64,000 nucleotides of DNA from Peptococcaceae bacterium UBA7702 (GCA_002482535.1 DLGE01000001.1:1070536-1134535), one strand, 5' to 3'. Counted from the stretch's first letter, positions 52,814 through 61,374 are shown. Notes: generated by a model from the sequence alone, not told the origin. A program made the numbers and translations.

Positions 52814-53017
52814 ATGAGAGAAGAAGAAGACGTCACCAAACGTATGGAGCGGTATCGCAAAGAGCTTTTGGACGCAGTCAACGAAAAGGAACGCTTGGGC
52901 CGCCATTGCGGCGGAGAGCTGGATTTAAGGATTCTTTCCCTGATCCATAAACTGGAAGTTCTCTTCTGGGTACTTGAAATTGATCTGCCCAAAAACAAAA
53001 TGAATGTTTTACACTGA
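52814..53017 (+). CDS. Small helical protein, possibly Spo0E-like
   Basis: A 67-residue charged protein. RMERYRKELLDAVNEKERLG and a second helix DLRILSLIHKLEVLFW, joined by a short turn, follow the two-helix plan of Spo0E-like aspartyl phosphatases, but the usual S-Q-x-x-D motif reads LSLIHKLE, so catalytic function is doubtful. GGAG lies six bases before ATG 52814. It lies 60 bases after the nitroreductase gene and is followed by a terminator. Confidence 0.5.
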   Translation: MREEEDVTKRMERYRKELLDAVNEKERLGRHCGGELDLRILSLIHKLEVLFWVLEIDLPKNKMNVLH

Positions 53018-53052
53018 AATGACACTGCTTTTCAGATCGTTCTGCACAAAAT

Positions 53053-53090
53053 AAGCCGGCGCCAAACCGCAAACCAAGCGCCGGCTTTTT
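53053..53090 (+). terminator. Terminator after the small helical protein gene
   Basis: AAGCCGGCGC and GCGCCGGCTT enclose a 15-base loop and are followed by TTT. Confidence 0.82.
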
Positions 53091-53200
53091 GACGCCACGG
53101 GTCGCTCCTTAACGCCTATCTTGGCATAAGACCATATCGCCAAGAAGGCTTTTCATGAGAAAATATTAGAGAAAGCGGCTGTCAGGCAAGAAAAACGGGC

Positions 53201-53374
53201 AAAAAAAAATTGCGGTTGTTCACCGCAATGAAAGAAAAGAGATTTCCGTATGAAATATGAAGAGGTGAGTTCAGCCTTAGCTGAAAGCAAAAGAGATGAG
53301 AGATACGGGGTCTAAGACCCAATGAGATACGGAATAGAATAAAAGAAGGTTTGGCAACATTAGCAAACAAAACT
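53201..53374 (-). ncRNA. Putative small RNA downstream of a cobalamin riboswitch
   Basis: The 170 bases after the riboswitch platform carry no credible coding region; a 62-codon frame starting with TTG lacks a ribosome binding site. Read on the minus strand there is a hairpin in GGGTCTTAGACCC (53308-53320), a hairpin TTCAGC-TAAG-GCTGAA (53270-53285), and an 8-bp long-range stem TTCCGTAT / ATACGGAA (53327-53334 with 53244-53251). Between them ACTCACCTCT could pair with Shine-Dalgarno sequences. A strong terminator ends it (8-bp stem, then nine T bases, 53201-53229). Confidence 0.6.
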
Positions 53375-53453
53375 GCCCCGCTTCCGAAAAGAAACGGGGC
53401 ATTTACATCAAAAAAATGCTCACTTCTTACGCGGAAGCTGCGAGTACAGCATT
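53375..53453 (-). terminator. Expression platform of the cobalamin riboswitch
   Basis: Minus strand: AATGCT and AGCATT (53448-53453 and 53415-53420) form a hairpin followed by seven T bases. A second hairpin, GCCCCG / CGGGGC (53375-53400), is followed by AGTTTTGTTTG. Confidence 0.65.
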
Positions 53454-53454
53454 A

Positions 53455-53604
53455 AGTTCGGAATATCCTGACTTCACATCATCGCTATACTTTGCCTTCC
53501 CGCTTAAAAGCAGTGGCTGACTGGCGTCTAAAGTAAGCTCCGTTTCACAGTGGCGCGACCGTCCGGGATTCAAACCCGGTTTCTCCGCACTTAACTTTAT
53601 TCAT
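53455..53604 (-). promoter_or_regulatory. Cobalamin (B12) riboswitch
   Basis: On the minus strand the conserved blocks occur in order: GCGGAGAAACCGGG, GAATCCCGGACGGTCGCGC, the B12-box core GCCACTGTGA, then GCGGGAAGGC, GCGATGATG and GAAGTCAGGA. This matches the cobalamin riboswitch consensus in order and spacing. No cobalamin-transport or synthesis gene follows; the transcript leads only into a short region ending at 53201. Nearest upstream gene on the same strand is spoVAE, 36 bases before the riboswitch promoter. Confidence 0.9.
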
Positions 53605-53610
53605 TTACTG

Positions 53611-53639
53611 ATTCTATTAAAACACACAAGTTACGGCAA
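53611..53639 (-). promoter_or_regulatory. Candidate promoter of the riboswitch transcript
   Basis: TTGCCG (53634-53639) and TAGAAT (53611-53616) on the minus strand, 17 bases apart, would start transcription just before the riboswitch. Confidence 0.55.
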
Positions 53640-53674
53640 AGCAAAGGGTAACGAGTCATCTTGATGTTTGATTA

Positions 53675-54037
53675 TTATCCTTTTGGCTTCAAAAATATTG
53701 CGATCAGGAAACCTGATACGATGGCGGCGGCGAGTCCCGCGGCCCCGGCGGTAAAAGCTCCCGTCCAGATACCCAGGAAGCCATCTTTTTCCATGGCGGT
53801 CACGACCCCCTGCATCATCGTATTACCGAAACCGCAAAGGGGCACGGAAGCGCCCATACCGGCAAAATCGATCAAGGGCTGATAAAGATCGAAAAAGCCG
53901 ATGATTTCCCCAACAGTGACCACCGTCACCAAAACATGGGCATTGCTGATGGAAAAGGGTGTCATATCCATGGCGATCTGAGCGATGGCGCAGATGGCGC
54001 CGCCGATCAGAAAGGCCCATAATAGGTTCATCCACAT
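53675..54037 (-). CDS. spoVAE: Stage V sporulation protein AE
   Basis: A 120-residue membrane protein with the SpoVAE signature GFFDLYQPLIDFAGMGASVPLCGFGNT. With SpoVAC and SpoVAD it takes part in moving dipicolinic acid and Ca2+ into the developing spore and out during germination. It overlaps the end of spoVAD by 10 bases. AAGGAGG precedes the start at some distance, so the first or third codon may be used. Confidence 0.95.
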   Translation of the reverse strand: MWMNLLWAFLIGGAICAIAQIAMDMTPFSISNAHVLVTVVTVGEIIGFFDLYQPLIDFAGMGASVPLCGFGNTMMQGVVTAMEKDGFLGIWTGAFTAGAAGLAAAIVSGFLIAIFLKPKG

Positions 54038-55050
54038 ACCGTTTTTTCCTCCTTTACGATCTCCACAGCGTGGGCAATGGCGGGAATGGCATGGCCCTGG
54101 CCGACGCTGACCGGGCTCAGCAGCGCGCCGGTCCCCACCAATAAAACACGCCGGTATTTGCCGCGGCGCAGGGCGTCAAGAAGGTAGGAGCTCCAAACCG
54201 TTGCGGAACAGCCGCAACCGGAGCCGCCGGCGTGGCTATCTTGTTTTTTCTCATAGATCCACATGCCGCTGTCCTGGAACTGTGCCTCAAAAAGGACATG
54301 CTCCTTTTTCAGCAGCTCCGCTAAGAGACAGTGACCGTGGGAACCGAGATCGCCGGTACAGATCAGATCGTAGTCCGCGGCTTTTCTCTCGCTGTTTTGC
54401 AGATGCTGTAAAATCGTATCCGCCGCCGCCGGGGCCATGGCGGCCCCCATTTCATTGGGGTCTTTGACGCCGTAATCGACGATTTTGCCCACTGTGCCGC
54501 TGATGATCCGCAGTGGCGACGGCTGCTTTGATAAAACCATAGCGCCGGCCCCGGTCACCGTCCATTGACTGGTCTGGGGGCGCTGTGTGCCCAGTTCCGT
54601 GGGGAAGCGGTACTGCCGTTCGCTGGTGGCGTTATGACTTGACGCCACCACGGCGGCATCAGCGGCAAAGCCGCCGCCGATGAGGGATGCTCCCAAAAGA
54701 AGGCCCTCCGCCATGGTGGCACAAGCGTTATATAAACCAAGAAAGGGAATTTCCCTCTCCTTGGCAGCGAAATTGGTGATGGTGAGCTGGTTGATCAGAT
54801 CACCGCCCAGCAGAACATCAATCATATGATTGCCCAAAGCCGCTTTTGCCAAAGCAAGATCGACGGCTTCTTTCTGCATTTTGACTTCCGTATCTTCCCA
54901 GGATTTTTCCGCAGTCTGGATCTTGGGCCAAACTTTATCGAAACACGAGCCCAAAGGCCCTTCGCCTTCCTTAGGCCCCACCACGGCAGCGCCGCTTAAA
55001 ATATAGACTCCTTGATCGAAGAGATACGTATTTCTTCCGAGACAGCTCAT
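54028..55050 (-). CDS. spoVAD: Stage V sporulation protein AD
   Basis: A 340-residue protein with the thiolase-like fold of SpoVAD, which binds dipicolinic acid. Visible blocks are SGAAVVGPKEGEGPLG at the N-terminus, LLGGDLINQLTITNFAA, and GLYNACATMAEGLLL in the family's core, and HAGGSGCGCSATVW near the C-terminus. GGGAGGT lies five bases before ATG 55050; a longer frame upstream overlaps spoVAC and is not needed. Confidence 0.96.
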   Translation of the reverse strand: MSCLGRNTYLFDQGVYILSGAAVVGPKEGEGPLGSCFDKVWPKIQTAEKSWEDTEVKMQKEAVDLALAKAALGNHMIDVLLGGDLINQLTITNFAAKEREIPFLGLYNACATMAEGLLLGASLIGGGFAADAAVVASSHNATSERQYRFPTELGTQRPQTSQWTVTGAGAMVLSKQPSPLRIISGTVGKIVDYGVKDPNEMGAAMAPAAADTILQHLQNSERKAADYDLICTGDLGSHGHCLLAELLKKEHVLFEAQFQDSGMWIYEKKQDSHAGGSGCGCSATVWSSYLLDALRRGKYRRVLLVGTGALLSPVSVGQGHAIPAIAHAVEIVKEEKTVCG

Positions 55051-55544
55051 GGCAAACCTCCCGTGAACAACAACCACAGATATTTCAGCAACCCCAAAAC
55101 CACGGAAACACAGACGCCGTAGACGATAACGGGGCCGGCCAGGGTAAACAATTTCGCAGCCAAACCGGCAATCAAACCTTCGGTTTTCCATTCCAGGGCC
55201 GGGGCCACCATGGAATTGGAAAAGCCGCTGATGGGCACAATGGAACCGGCGCCGGCAAATTTGCCGATCTTATCGTAAAGGCCCAGTCCCGTCAAGATTG
55301 CCCCGGCGGCGATCAGGATCATCAGCGTCACGGTAACGCAATGCTTGTCCGTCATGGCCGTTAGTTTCAGCAACTCATAGATGATCTGACCGATCACGGA
55401 GATCAAACCGCCGACCAGAAAAGCCCAGCAGATGTTTTTCAGCATCGGCGTTTTTGGTTTTGTTTCCTCCACGAGTTCCGCATATTCTTTTTGTTTGGCT
55501 TGTTTTAATGATTCATTCATTGATTGTTCAAGATGTTCAGACAT
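55047..55544 (-). CDS. spoVAC: Stage V sporulation protein AC
   Basis: A 165-residue membrane protein. The core GLYDKIGKFAGAGSIVPISG and the preceding FLVGGLISVIGQIIYELL are diagnostic of SpoVAC. It acts as a mechanosensitive channel for Ca-dipicolinate in spores. GGAGG lies six bases before ATG 55544. It starts the operon spoVAC-spoVAD-spoVAE; spoVAA/AB/AF are absent, as in most Clostridia. Confidence 0.96.
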   Translation of the reverse strand: MSEHLEQSMNESLKQAKQKEYAELVEETKPKTPMLKNICWAFLVGGLISVIGQIIYELLKLTAMTDKHCVTVTLMILIAAGAILTGLGLYDKIGKFAGAGSIVPISGFSNSMVAPALEWKTEGLIAGLAAKLFTLAGPVIVYGVCVSVVLGLLKYLWLLFTGGLP

Positions 55545-55589
55545 AGTCTTCCTCCAGGCATAGTTTTTCCGAATCGAAAAAAAGTATAC

Positions 55590-55620
55590 AAAACAAAAAA
55601 ACACGGCGTTTTCACGCCGT
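55590..55620 (-). terminator. Terminator after the PucR gene
   Basis: Minus strand: ACGGCG, six bases, CGCCGT, followed by GTTTTTTTGTTTTG. Confidence 0.85.
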
Positions 55621-55759
55621 CTTTTCTTCAATCCTCCTCTCTTATTTTCAAAGATGCTTCGATTGCTTTCATCTACAGATACAGATTTTGGGATAATCAA
55701 TATGTTACTTATTTTTCAAAACAGAGAGTTTCCCTTGGAGATAAGTCAAGCTCAGAAAA

Positions 55760-57307
55760 TCACAAAGTCCCTGTGTGCTCCGGAATATGCAAACATATTC
55801 TCAAATAAAGACGCTCCTCAGGATCGGAAAGATCCTGTTCTAAGACGGCTTTTATACGCTCAAGCCGTTGCAATAAGGTACTACGATGTAAAAATAAATC
55901 CCTTGCTGTTTTCGTGGCATTCATCTCATTATTAAGATAGACCCGAAGTGTATTCAGGTAATCCACCGAAGATCGTATACTGTATTCTTTTAAGTTTTTC
56001 AACCCTTTTGTAAGAATCGAATCATAGGAAAATTCTCCGCGACAATGGATCAGCATATAACAGAGGACTAAATCATTAAAGCAGTAAAAACGCGTATCCC
56101 TTTTTTCGAAGGATTCCAGTTCCAGAGAGACACAAGCCTGACGATAGTAAGCCCGAGCCGTACCGATATTGCTGAAAACATCGCTGACACCTGCCCGAAA
56201 GTCTATGTCCTTCAGCAATTTGGTTATTGTTGAAAAATGATGTTCCAACGTAAGTTTACCGTCATCCACCGGGCAAAAGGCCACAATATCGCCATCGTAA
56301 ACCAAAGCCAGTGAACCACTAATAGCGTCTTCCAAACTAGAACGTAAAAAATCCTGCGGAACCGGGACATTACCGCCATGAACGTGAACCTTAAAACAAA
56401 CCCATAGTTTCGTGGGCGGAGCAAACAGTCCTACATCCATCTTCAAAGCGTATCTGATCCGGTATTCATCTACCGGGATTGCGTTCAGTAAATCTTTCAG
56501 GAGACTTTTGGCAGTGGAACCCTTTGCCAAATTCAAGAAAGAGACCTGACCAAATGCCTTTTTTATATAGTTCGCCAGCCACTGCATTAATGCGTAGTCC
56601 GCTTCAAGTAAGGGACGCTTTTTTTCAACCAAAGCAACGCAGCCTTCATATCGCCCGGAGTTAAAAAGATTGACTCGATACGTCCACTTTCCGCCATGCA
56701 TGATAGTACCGTAATTAAACAGCAACGGCTCTCTATACTTACTTTCGTCCTTTTTGTAAATAGAGCCCAGCATAACAGTATCTGATAATGAAAACGAATC
56801 CTTTTTATGATCGCTGCGGCAAACTTCGTTGTCGGTTTTGATCTGCATACTATCAGCAATTACCTTTAAATTTCGATCAACTACGATAATTCGATTCTCA
56901 AAAATATGACTGCTGCACTTCACCATTTTTTTTATATCCGCGTCTTCGGCGCTGATCTGCCGAAGTTCCTCATCCCAGGCGTCAAACATGTCAAAAATAT
57001 CCTGTATCCAGTTCATCAGTTGAGGTAACTTCTGATTTTCCTCAACGAAAAAAACACTTTGATCGCTATTTTGCCAGTAATCAGACGGTTTTTGCCCGAT
57101 ACAAACAAAAAGACAACGGCAGTCTTTCGGTATAATCTCAGGAATCCTGTCGTTCATTAAAATGTAAACCCTATTGTCATAGACCGAATCATTACCAGCC
57201 AGGAAAACTGGTCTGCCCAATGCAAGAGATTTTTCGCTGGGACCAAAACGTTGAATGGATACCTTTTCACTGAGATGCTCATAGATAATATCTGCATTAA
57301 GCCTCAT
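55760..57307 (-). CDS. PucR-family transcriptional regulator
   Basis: A 515-residue regulator. The last 60 residues are the PucR-type helix-turn-helix (LRVYLNNEMNATKTARDLFL, then HRSTLLQRLERI). The N-terminal and middle parts are of unknown or GAF/GGDEF-like sensor type, as usual in this family, with about 100 residues resembling a PurC-like region. AGGAGA precedes the ATG. It is divergent from an SDR-family gene with a CTACAA-A-TTGTAG inverted repeat in between, so that gene is the likely target. Confidence 0.85.
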   Translation of the reverse strand: MRLNADIIYEHLSEKVSIQRFGPSEKSLALGRPVFLAGNDSVYDNRVYILMNDRIPEIIPKDCRCLFVCIGQKPSDYWQNSDQSVFFVEENQKLPQLMNWIQDIFDMFDAWDEELRQISAEDADIKKMVKCSSHIFENRIIVVDRNLKVIADSMQIKTDNEVCRSDHKKDSFSLSDTVMLGSIYKKDESKYREPLLFNYGTIMHGGKWTYRVNLFNSGRYEGCVALVEKKRPLLEADYALMQWLANYIKKAFGQVSFLNLAKGSTAKSLLKDLLNAIPVDEYRIRYALKMDVGLFAPPTKLWVCFKVHVHGGNVPVPQDFLRSSLEDAISGSLALVYDGDIVAFCPVDDGKLTLEHHFSTITKLLKDIDFRAGVSDVFSNIGTARAYYRQACVSLELESFEKRDTRFYCFNDLVLCYMLIHCRGEFSYDSILTKGLKNLKEYSIRSSVDYLNTLRVYLNNEMNATKTARDLFLHRSTLLQRLERIKAVLEQDLSDPEERLYLRICLHIPEHTGTL

Positions 57308-57463
57308 CGAGATCGTCTCCTATATTCTTATAATATAGTATTATACATGATTCGATGGCCAAAACATAGTCTTATTCTTTCCGTTGCATCAACAGTTTAT
57401 TATCTCAATATCCCGTTTAGGACGCGTTTCTAACATTACAACAAATATATTTGGGAAAACAAC

Positions 57464-57476
57464 CTACAAATTGTAG
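57464..57476. promoter_or_regulatory. Inverted repeat between the PucR and SDR genes
   Basis: CTACAA, A, TTGTAG is a perfect 6-bp inverted repeat with one central base in the 272-base divergent gap, about 104 bases before the SDR start. A regulator binding site is inferred. Confidence 0.45.
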
Positions 57477-57579
57477 ATTGACAGAATAAATTTAAGTATA
57501 TGTTGACGGCTTGATTTTACCATTTTGCTAATGAATAATAACATTATAATATCAAAACTTTGAAAGAGAGGTAAAAAAA

Positions 57580-58569
57580 ATGGAAAAATCATTAGCCGGA
57601 AAAGTTGCCATCGTCACCGGCTCCGGTCAGGGAATCGGCAAAGGAATCGCCATTTATTTAGCGAGAGAAGGCGCAAAAGTAATGACGAATAACAGAAAAC
57701 CAAACGGTGAAAGCGCTCAAAAATATCATAAAGAAGATATGCCGGAGGAAGACTGGAAAGAATTCATTCAGCTCAAAGGTGACGCCGGTATGACTGCTGA
57801 AATCATCAATCAAGAAGGAGGGGAAGCCCTGCCTTTCTATGGTGACGTTTCTGATTGGGATACCGCCGAAAGAATGGTTCAAACTGCCATTGACAAGTGG
57901 GGCCGTATCGACATTCTCATTAACAACGCTGCTGGGCTCGGCAAAGGGTCCCTGCTTGATCTTACGGAAGATGACTGGAATTACCTGACTGTTTCTAGAA
58001 ATAAAGGAGCATTTCAGCTCATGCATTTCGCAATACCGCACATGATCAAAGAGGGTTTCGGACGCATCATTAACATATCCTCGGATGCCTGGGTCGGTCT
58101 TGCCGACAATGACGCATACAGTTGCAGCACCGCCGGCATGGTGGGACTGACGTGGGCTTCCGCCAAAGAACTTTATCGCCATGGCATTACCGTCAACGCC
58201 TTTTGTCCACAGGGCGCTTCTCCTGCTCACGCAGTAGAATATAAAAAGATGGTACGCAACGTCGAAAAAATCACCGGCAAAGCTCCGGATCCTAAAATTT
58301 TAGCAATGGTAGAAGCAGACCATGCGGATCCCATTAGACTTGGCCCTATTACCGCATTCATCTGCACCGAGGATGCCGCCTATATCAGCGGATCCGTATT
58401 TAGCGTTACTGCCGCAGGGAAAATATCCCTTTATTCTAATCCCAAACAAGTCAAACAGATTTGGAAAAAGGAATCGCTATGGACCGTAGATGAGCTAAAA
58501 AAAGCCATGAAAGAAGAACTCCTTGGTACAGAATATATTTCAGATGCATCTAAAAATAGCTGGAGTTAA
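57580..58569 (+). CDS. Short-chain dehydrogenase/reductase with altered active site
   Basis: A 329-residue SDR. The cofactor motif is TGSGQGIGKGIA, and LINNAAG follows in place of the usual NNAG. The catalytic serine region is NISSDAWVG, but the YxxxK motif reads YSCST: the lysine that lowers the tyrosine pKa is a threonine (ACC at 58132-58134). The enzyme may therefore have lost oxidoreductase activity or use another residue. The C-terminal 70 residues extend beyond classical SDRs. It is divergent from the PucR regulator and stands alone. Confidence 0.88.
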   Translation: MEKSLAGKVAIVTGSGQGIGKGIAIYLAREGAKVMTNNRKPNGESAQKYHKEDMPEEDWKEFIQLKGDAGMTAEIINQEGGEALPFYGDVSDWDTAERMVQTAIDKWGRIDILINNAAGLGKGSLLDLTEDDWNYLTVSRNKGAFQLMHFAIPHMIKEGFGRIINISSDAWVGLADNDAYSCSTAGMVGLTWASAKELYRHGITVNAFCPQGASPAHAVEYKKMVRNVEKITGKAPDPKILAMVEADHADPIRLGPITAFICTEDAAYISGSVFSVTAAGKISLYSNPKQVKQIWKKESLWTVDELKKAMKEELLGTEYISDASKNSWS

Positions 58570-58592
58570 TTTAAATTACCGGTTTTACCGTA

Positions 58593-58700
58593 GGCTGTCA
58601 ACATGATCAACAGAAAGGATTGAACATTTGTCCACTCATTCAAGACTTCTGTTGACAGCCGGACAATACTGAAAGGCGCACAAAAGTCCGGCCTTTTGTG
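58593..58700 (+). other. Structured stretch with alternative hairpins after the SDR gene
   Basis: GGCTGTCAACA (58593-58603) and TGTTGACAGCC (58650-58660) form an 11-bp inverted repeat. Just after it GCCGGAC (58658-58664) can pair with GTCCGGC (58686-58692), while CACAAAAG (58679-58686) can pair with CTTTTGTG (58693-58700). The last two pairings share bases and exclude each other, as in attenuators. No gene follows on the plus strand. Confidence 0.55.
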
Positions 58701-58732
58701 GAGTAACGCGAGATACGGTTCATTGAGACAGC

Positions 58733-58762
58733 AAAGAGACGGCGCGTTGGCGCCGTCTCTTT
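58733..58762. terminator. Terminator between the SDR and nicotinate phosphoribosyltransferase genes
   Basis: AAAGAGACGGCGC and GCGCCGTCTCTTT pair perfectly over 13 bp around a four-base loop; it can serve both converging genes. Confidence 0.88.
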
Positions 58763-58772
58763 AAAATCGGTA

Positions 58773-60227
58773 TCAGAACTGTTGAAAAGAACCGAAGTTC
58801 TCTTTGATGAGCTCATTTTTGATTTGCCAGAGTTTTGCGGAAAGATCCACGTAGTAAAGATGGGGATGCTCAAAGCGCTTCATTTCATCCCATAAGCAAT
58901 CGATTTGCCCGGCGCTGTAAGAGCGGATCTCCTGCACCGTCGGTTTCTGCTTTAAAACACAAAGGCCGTCCTTAAAAATGGGAATCAACAGCTCTTTGAC
59001 GGAAAAATCGGTAAACGTCTTCTTTTTCCAGGGATGGTCGGGATCAAAAATCGTTAGAGGCTGATCCACGTCGATGGTTTCATCGTAAACGGTAACCAGG
59101 TCCGCCTGGGCTTTGCCGGTGGCCTTGTCGAAAATGCGCCAGACTTTTTTAAAGTGGGGATTCGTGATCTTGCCGGCGTTTTCGCTGACTTTGATTTTAG
59201 GAATCACCCGTCCTTCCTCATCCTCAATGGCGGAAAGCTTGTACACGCAGCCGAAAACCGGCTCACTGCGGGCGGTAATCAACCGTTCGCCGACGCCGAA
59301 AGCGTCAACTTGCGCACCTTGCAGCAGCAGATCGCGGATGATATATTCGTCCAACGCATTGGAAATCACGATCTTACAGTGGGGATAGCCGGCAGCGTCC
59401 AGCATTTTCCGGGCGCGTTTCGTCAAATAGGTGATGTCGCCGGAATCGATGCGCACCGCGCATTCCTTGATCCCAAATTCCTGAAAGACCTTTACAGCGT
59501 TGGGAATGCCGCTCTTTAAGACATTATAGGTATCCACCAACAGGCAGGGATTTTTCGGATAAATGCTGCAATAGGAGCGGAAGGCTTCCAATTCGGAATC
59601 AAACATCTGCACCCAGGAATGGGCCATGGTACCTCCGGCGGGGGTGCCGTAAAGCAATTCCGAAATGGTGCAGGCCGTGCCGACACAACCGCCGATACAG
59701 GCGGCTCTGGCCCCTAAAATCGCGCCGCTGGCCCCGTGGGCGCGGCGGGAACCGAATTCCGTCACCGCCCGGCCTTCCGCCGCCCGACAGATACGGTTGG
59801 CCTTGGTGGCGATGAGACTCTGATGGTTGAGGGTCAAAAGGACGAAGGTTTCAATGAATTGTGCCTCCGGCGCCGGCGCCCGCACCGTGAGGATCGGCTC
59901 ATTGGGAAAAATCGGCGTTCCTTCCGGGACGGCGTAGATATCACCGTGAAAGGAAAAATCCCGCAAATAGCTGAGAAACGCCTCGTCAAAGATGCCCTTT
60001 TTACGCAACAGGGCGATATCGTCCTCATCGAAAGCGAGATTTTCGATATAGTCGACGATCTGTTCCAATCCGGCGGCGATGGCGAAACCGCCGCGGTCGG
60101 GAATCTGCCGGAAGAATACGTCAAAATAGGTGATCTTATCCTTCCAGCCGTTTTTAAAATAGCCGTTGGCCATGGTCAATTCGTAATAGTCGCAAAGTAA
60201 TGTATAATTTAATTCTTGCTTCATCAT
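58773..60227 (-). CDS. pncB: Nicotinate phosphoribosyltransferase
   Basis: A 484-residue enzyme that makes nicotinate mononucleotide in NAD salvage. It carries LLCDYYELTMANGYF at the N-terminus, FGSRRAHGASGAILGARAA, and the PRPP/substrate loop VRIDSGDITYLTKRARKML. This is the longer firmicute/eukaryote-like class. The start is ATG 60227, seven bases after AAGG; neighbouring ATGs at 60233 and 60224 are alternatives. Confidence 0.95.
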   Translation of the reverse strand: MMKQELNYTLLCDYYELTMANGYFKNGWKDKITYFDVFFRQIPDRGGFAIAAGLEQIVDYIENLAFDEDDIALLRKKGIFDEAFLSYLRDFSFHGDIYAVPEGTPIFPNEPILTVRAPAPEAQFIETFVLLTLNHQSLIATKANRICRAAEGRAVTEFGSRRAHGASGAILGARAACIGGCVGTACTISELLYGTPAGGTMAHSWVQMFDSELEAFRSYCSIYPKNPCLLVDTYNVLKSGIPNAVKVFQEFGIKECAVRIDSGDITYLTKRARKMLDAAGYPHCKIVISNALDEYIIRDLLLQGAQVDAFGVGERLITARSEPVFGCVYKLSAIEDEEGRVIPKIKVSENAGKITNPHFKKVWRIFDKATGKAQADLVTVYDETIDVDQPLTIFDPDHPWKKKTFTDFSVKELLIPIFKDGLCVLKQKPTVQEIRSYSAGQIDCLWDEMKRFEHPHLYYVDLSAKLWQIKNELIKENFGSFQQF

Positions 60228-60410
60228 GATCATACCTTTCTTAGGTTTTCATCATACCCCATCCTTCTTTGTTTGTAAAGATCCCTTTCGGCCCCCTCTT
60301 TTAGACCGGTATAACGACAATAAAAATCGGTGGCTTCCATTTCATCGTAATCAAACAATTTCACAGATTTCATCATGATTCATTCTTCCATATTCGCAAA
60401 GATTCACGCG

Positions 60411-60439
60411 TTGCGATTCGCAAAAAATTGTGTTATGAT
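60411..60439 (+). promoter_or_regulatory. Promoter of the EamA gene with flanking direct repeat
   Basis: TTGCGA and TATGAT are 17 bases apart. ATTCGCAAA occurs twice (60392-60400 and 60416-60424), one copy overlapping the -35 box, and could be a regulator site. Confidence 0.6.
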
Positions 60440-60477
60440 GAAATTTAACAATAAGTACCTATTAAAAGGAATTGATC

Positions 60478-61374
60478 ATGCCAAAACACTCTTACAAGGG
60501 AGAAGCCGCCCTTCTCCTCACAGCCCTGATCTGGGGCAGCGGTTTCATCTGCGTCGACTATGCCCTCCAATGCGGGTTCCCCCCGGGTCTCCTTAACACG
60601 ATCCGCTTTCTTCTGGGCGCCGCCGTCCTTCTGCTGATCATCAACAGGAAAATGAAGCACATCAGCTTTGCGGAAATCAAAACCGGCTTCATTGCCGGTA
60701 GTTTCTACTTTCTCGGCTTCCTCTTTCAGACCTTGGGCTTGCAGACCATTGAAGTTTCCAGCAACGCGTTGCTGACAGCCACCAATTTGCTGATGGTTCC
60801 TTTTATCGCCCGGCTTTTTTTCAAAGAGAAGATTTCCATCCGCGTCTACATCGCCGTTTTCGCCTGCTTTTTGGGAATCGCGGTACTCAACTGGTCCAAC
60901 GGCGGCATCCACTTTCGCACCGGGGATCTGCTGACTTTGATCTGCGCTTTCGCTTTCGCCTGTCACATCGCCTACCTGGGTAATAACACTGACGGCAAAA
61001 ATACCTTTCACCTGACTTTTTTACAATTGCTCACCGTGGGCGTGCTCTCCAGCGTTTACTTCCTTCTTTTTGAAACAGGTCAAACCCACCAGATCCAATG
61101 GGGCAACGGAATGCTTGCTTTGGTCTATTTGGCGCTCTTTCCCTCAGCCCTCTGTCTTTTCTTGCAAACCTACGGCCAGCGTCGCACACCGACGGCAAAA
61201 AGCGCCATTCTGCTCTCTTTCGAGTCCCTCTTCGGCGCCGCCTTTTCCGTGTTCCTCGGTTTGGAACCCTTTACCACCCGTCTTCTCCTTGGCGGCAGCG
61301 TGATTTTCTTATCCGTTCTTTGGCTTGAATGGAGCAACAGCAAAAAACAGAAAAACGGGGTTCTAACACCATGA
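60478..61374 (+). CDS. EamA/DMT-family transporter
   Basis: A 298-residue membrane protein with ten predicted helices in two homologous EamA halves. The N-terminal LLLTALIWGSGFICVDYAL and the second half's LLSFESLFGAAFSVFLGLEP are typical of the drug/metabolite transporter superfamily, many members of which export amino acids or other metabolites. AAAGGA lies seven bases before ATG 60478. The next gene overlaps by four bases, so they share an operon. The substrate is unknown. Confidence 0.9.
   Translation: MPKHSYKGEAALLLTALIWGSGFICVDYALQCGFPPGLLNTIRFLLGAAVLLLIINRKMKHISFAEIKTGFIAGSFYFLGFLFQTLGLQTIEVSSNALLTATNLLMVPFIARLFFKEKISIRVYIAVFACFLGIAVLNWSNGGIHFRTGDLLTLICAFAFACHIAYLGNNTDGKNTFHLTFLQLLTVGVLSSVYFLLFETGQTHQIQWGNGMLALVYLALFPSALCLFLQTYGQRRTPTAKSAILLSFESLFGAAFSVFLGLEPFTTRLLLGGSVIFLSVLWLEWSNSKKQKNGVLTP

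Noticed and set aside
53182..53370. A 62-codon minus-strand frame after the B12 riboswitch as a riboswitch-controlled peptide
   Set aside because: It starts with TTG directly after the terminator hairpin without a Shine-Dalgarno sequence, and it runs through the terminator stem; a small RNA fits better.
53540..53600. A tRNA-like T-arm at 53563-53579
   Set aside because: The sequence CCGGG-ATTCAAA-CCCGG looks like a T-stem, but the loop is out of register, and the surrounding conserved blocks match the cobalamin riboswitch.
53295..58715. GAGATACGG occurring near 53302, 53325 and 58710 as a repeat family
   Set aside because: A nine-base match is expected about this often by chance in 64 kb, and the surroundings do not match.
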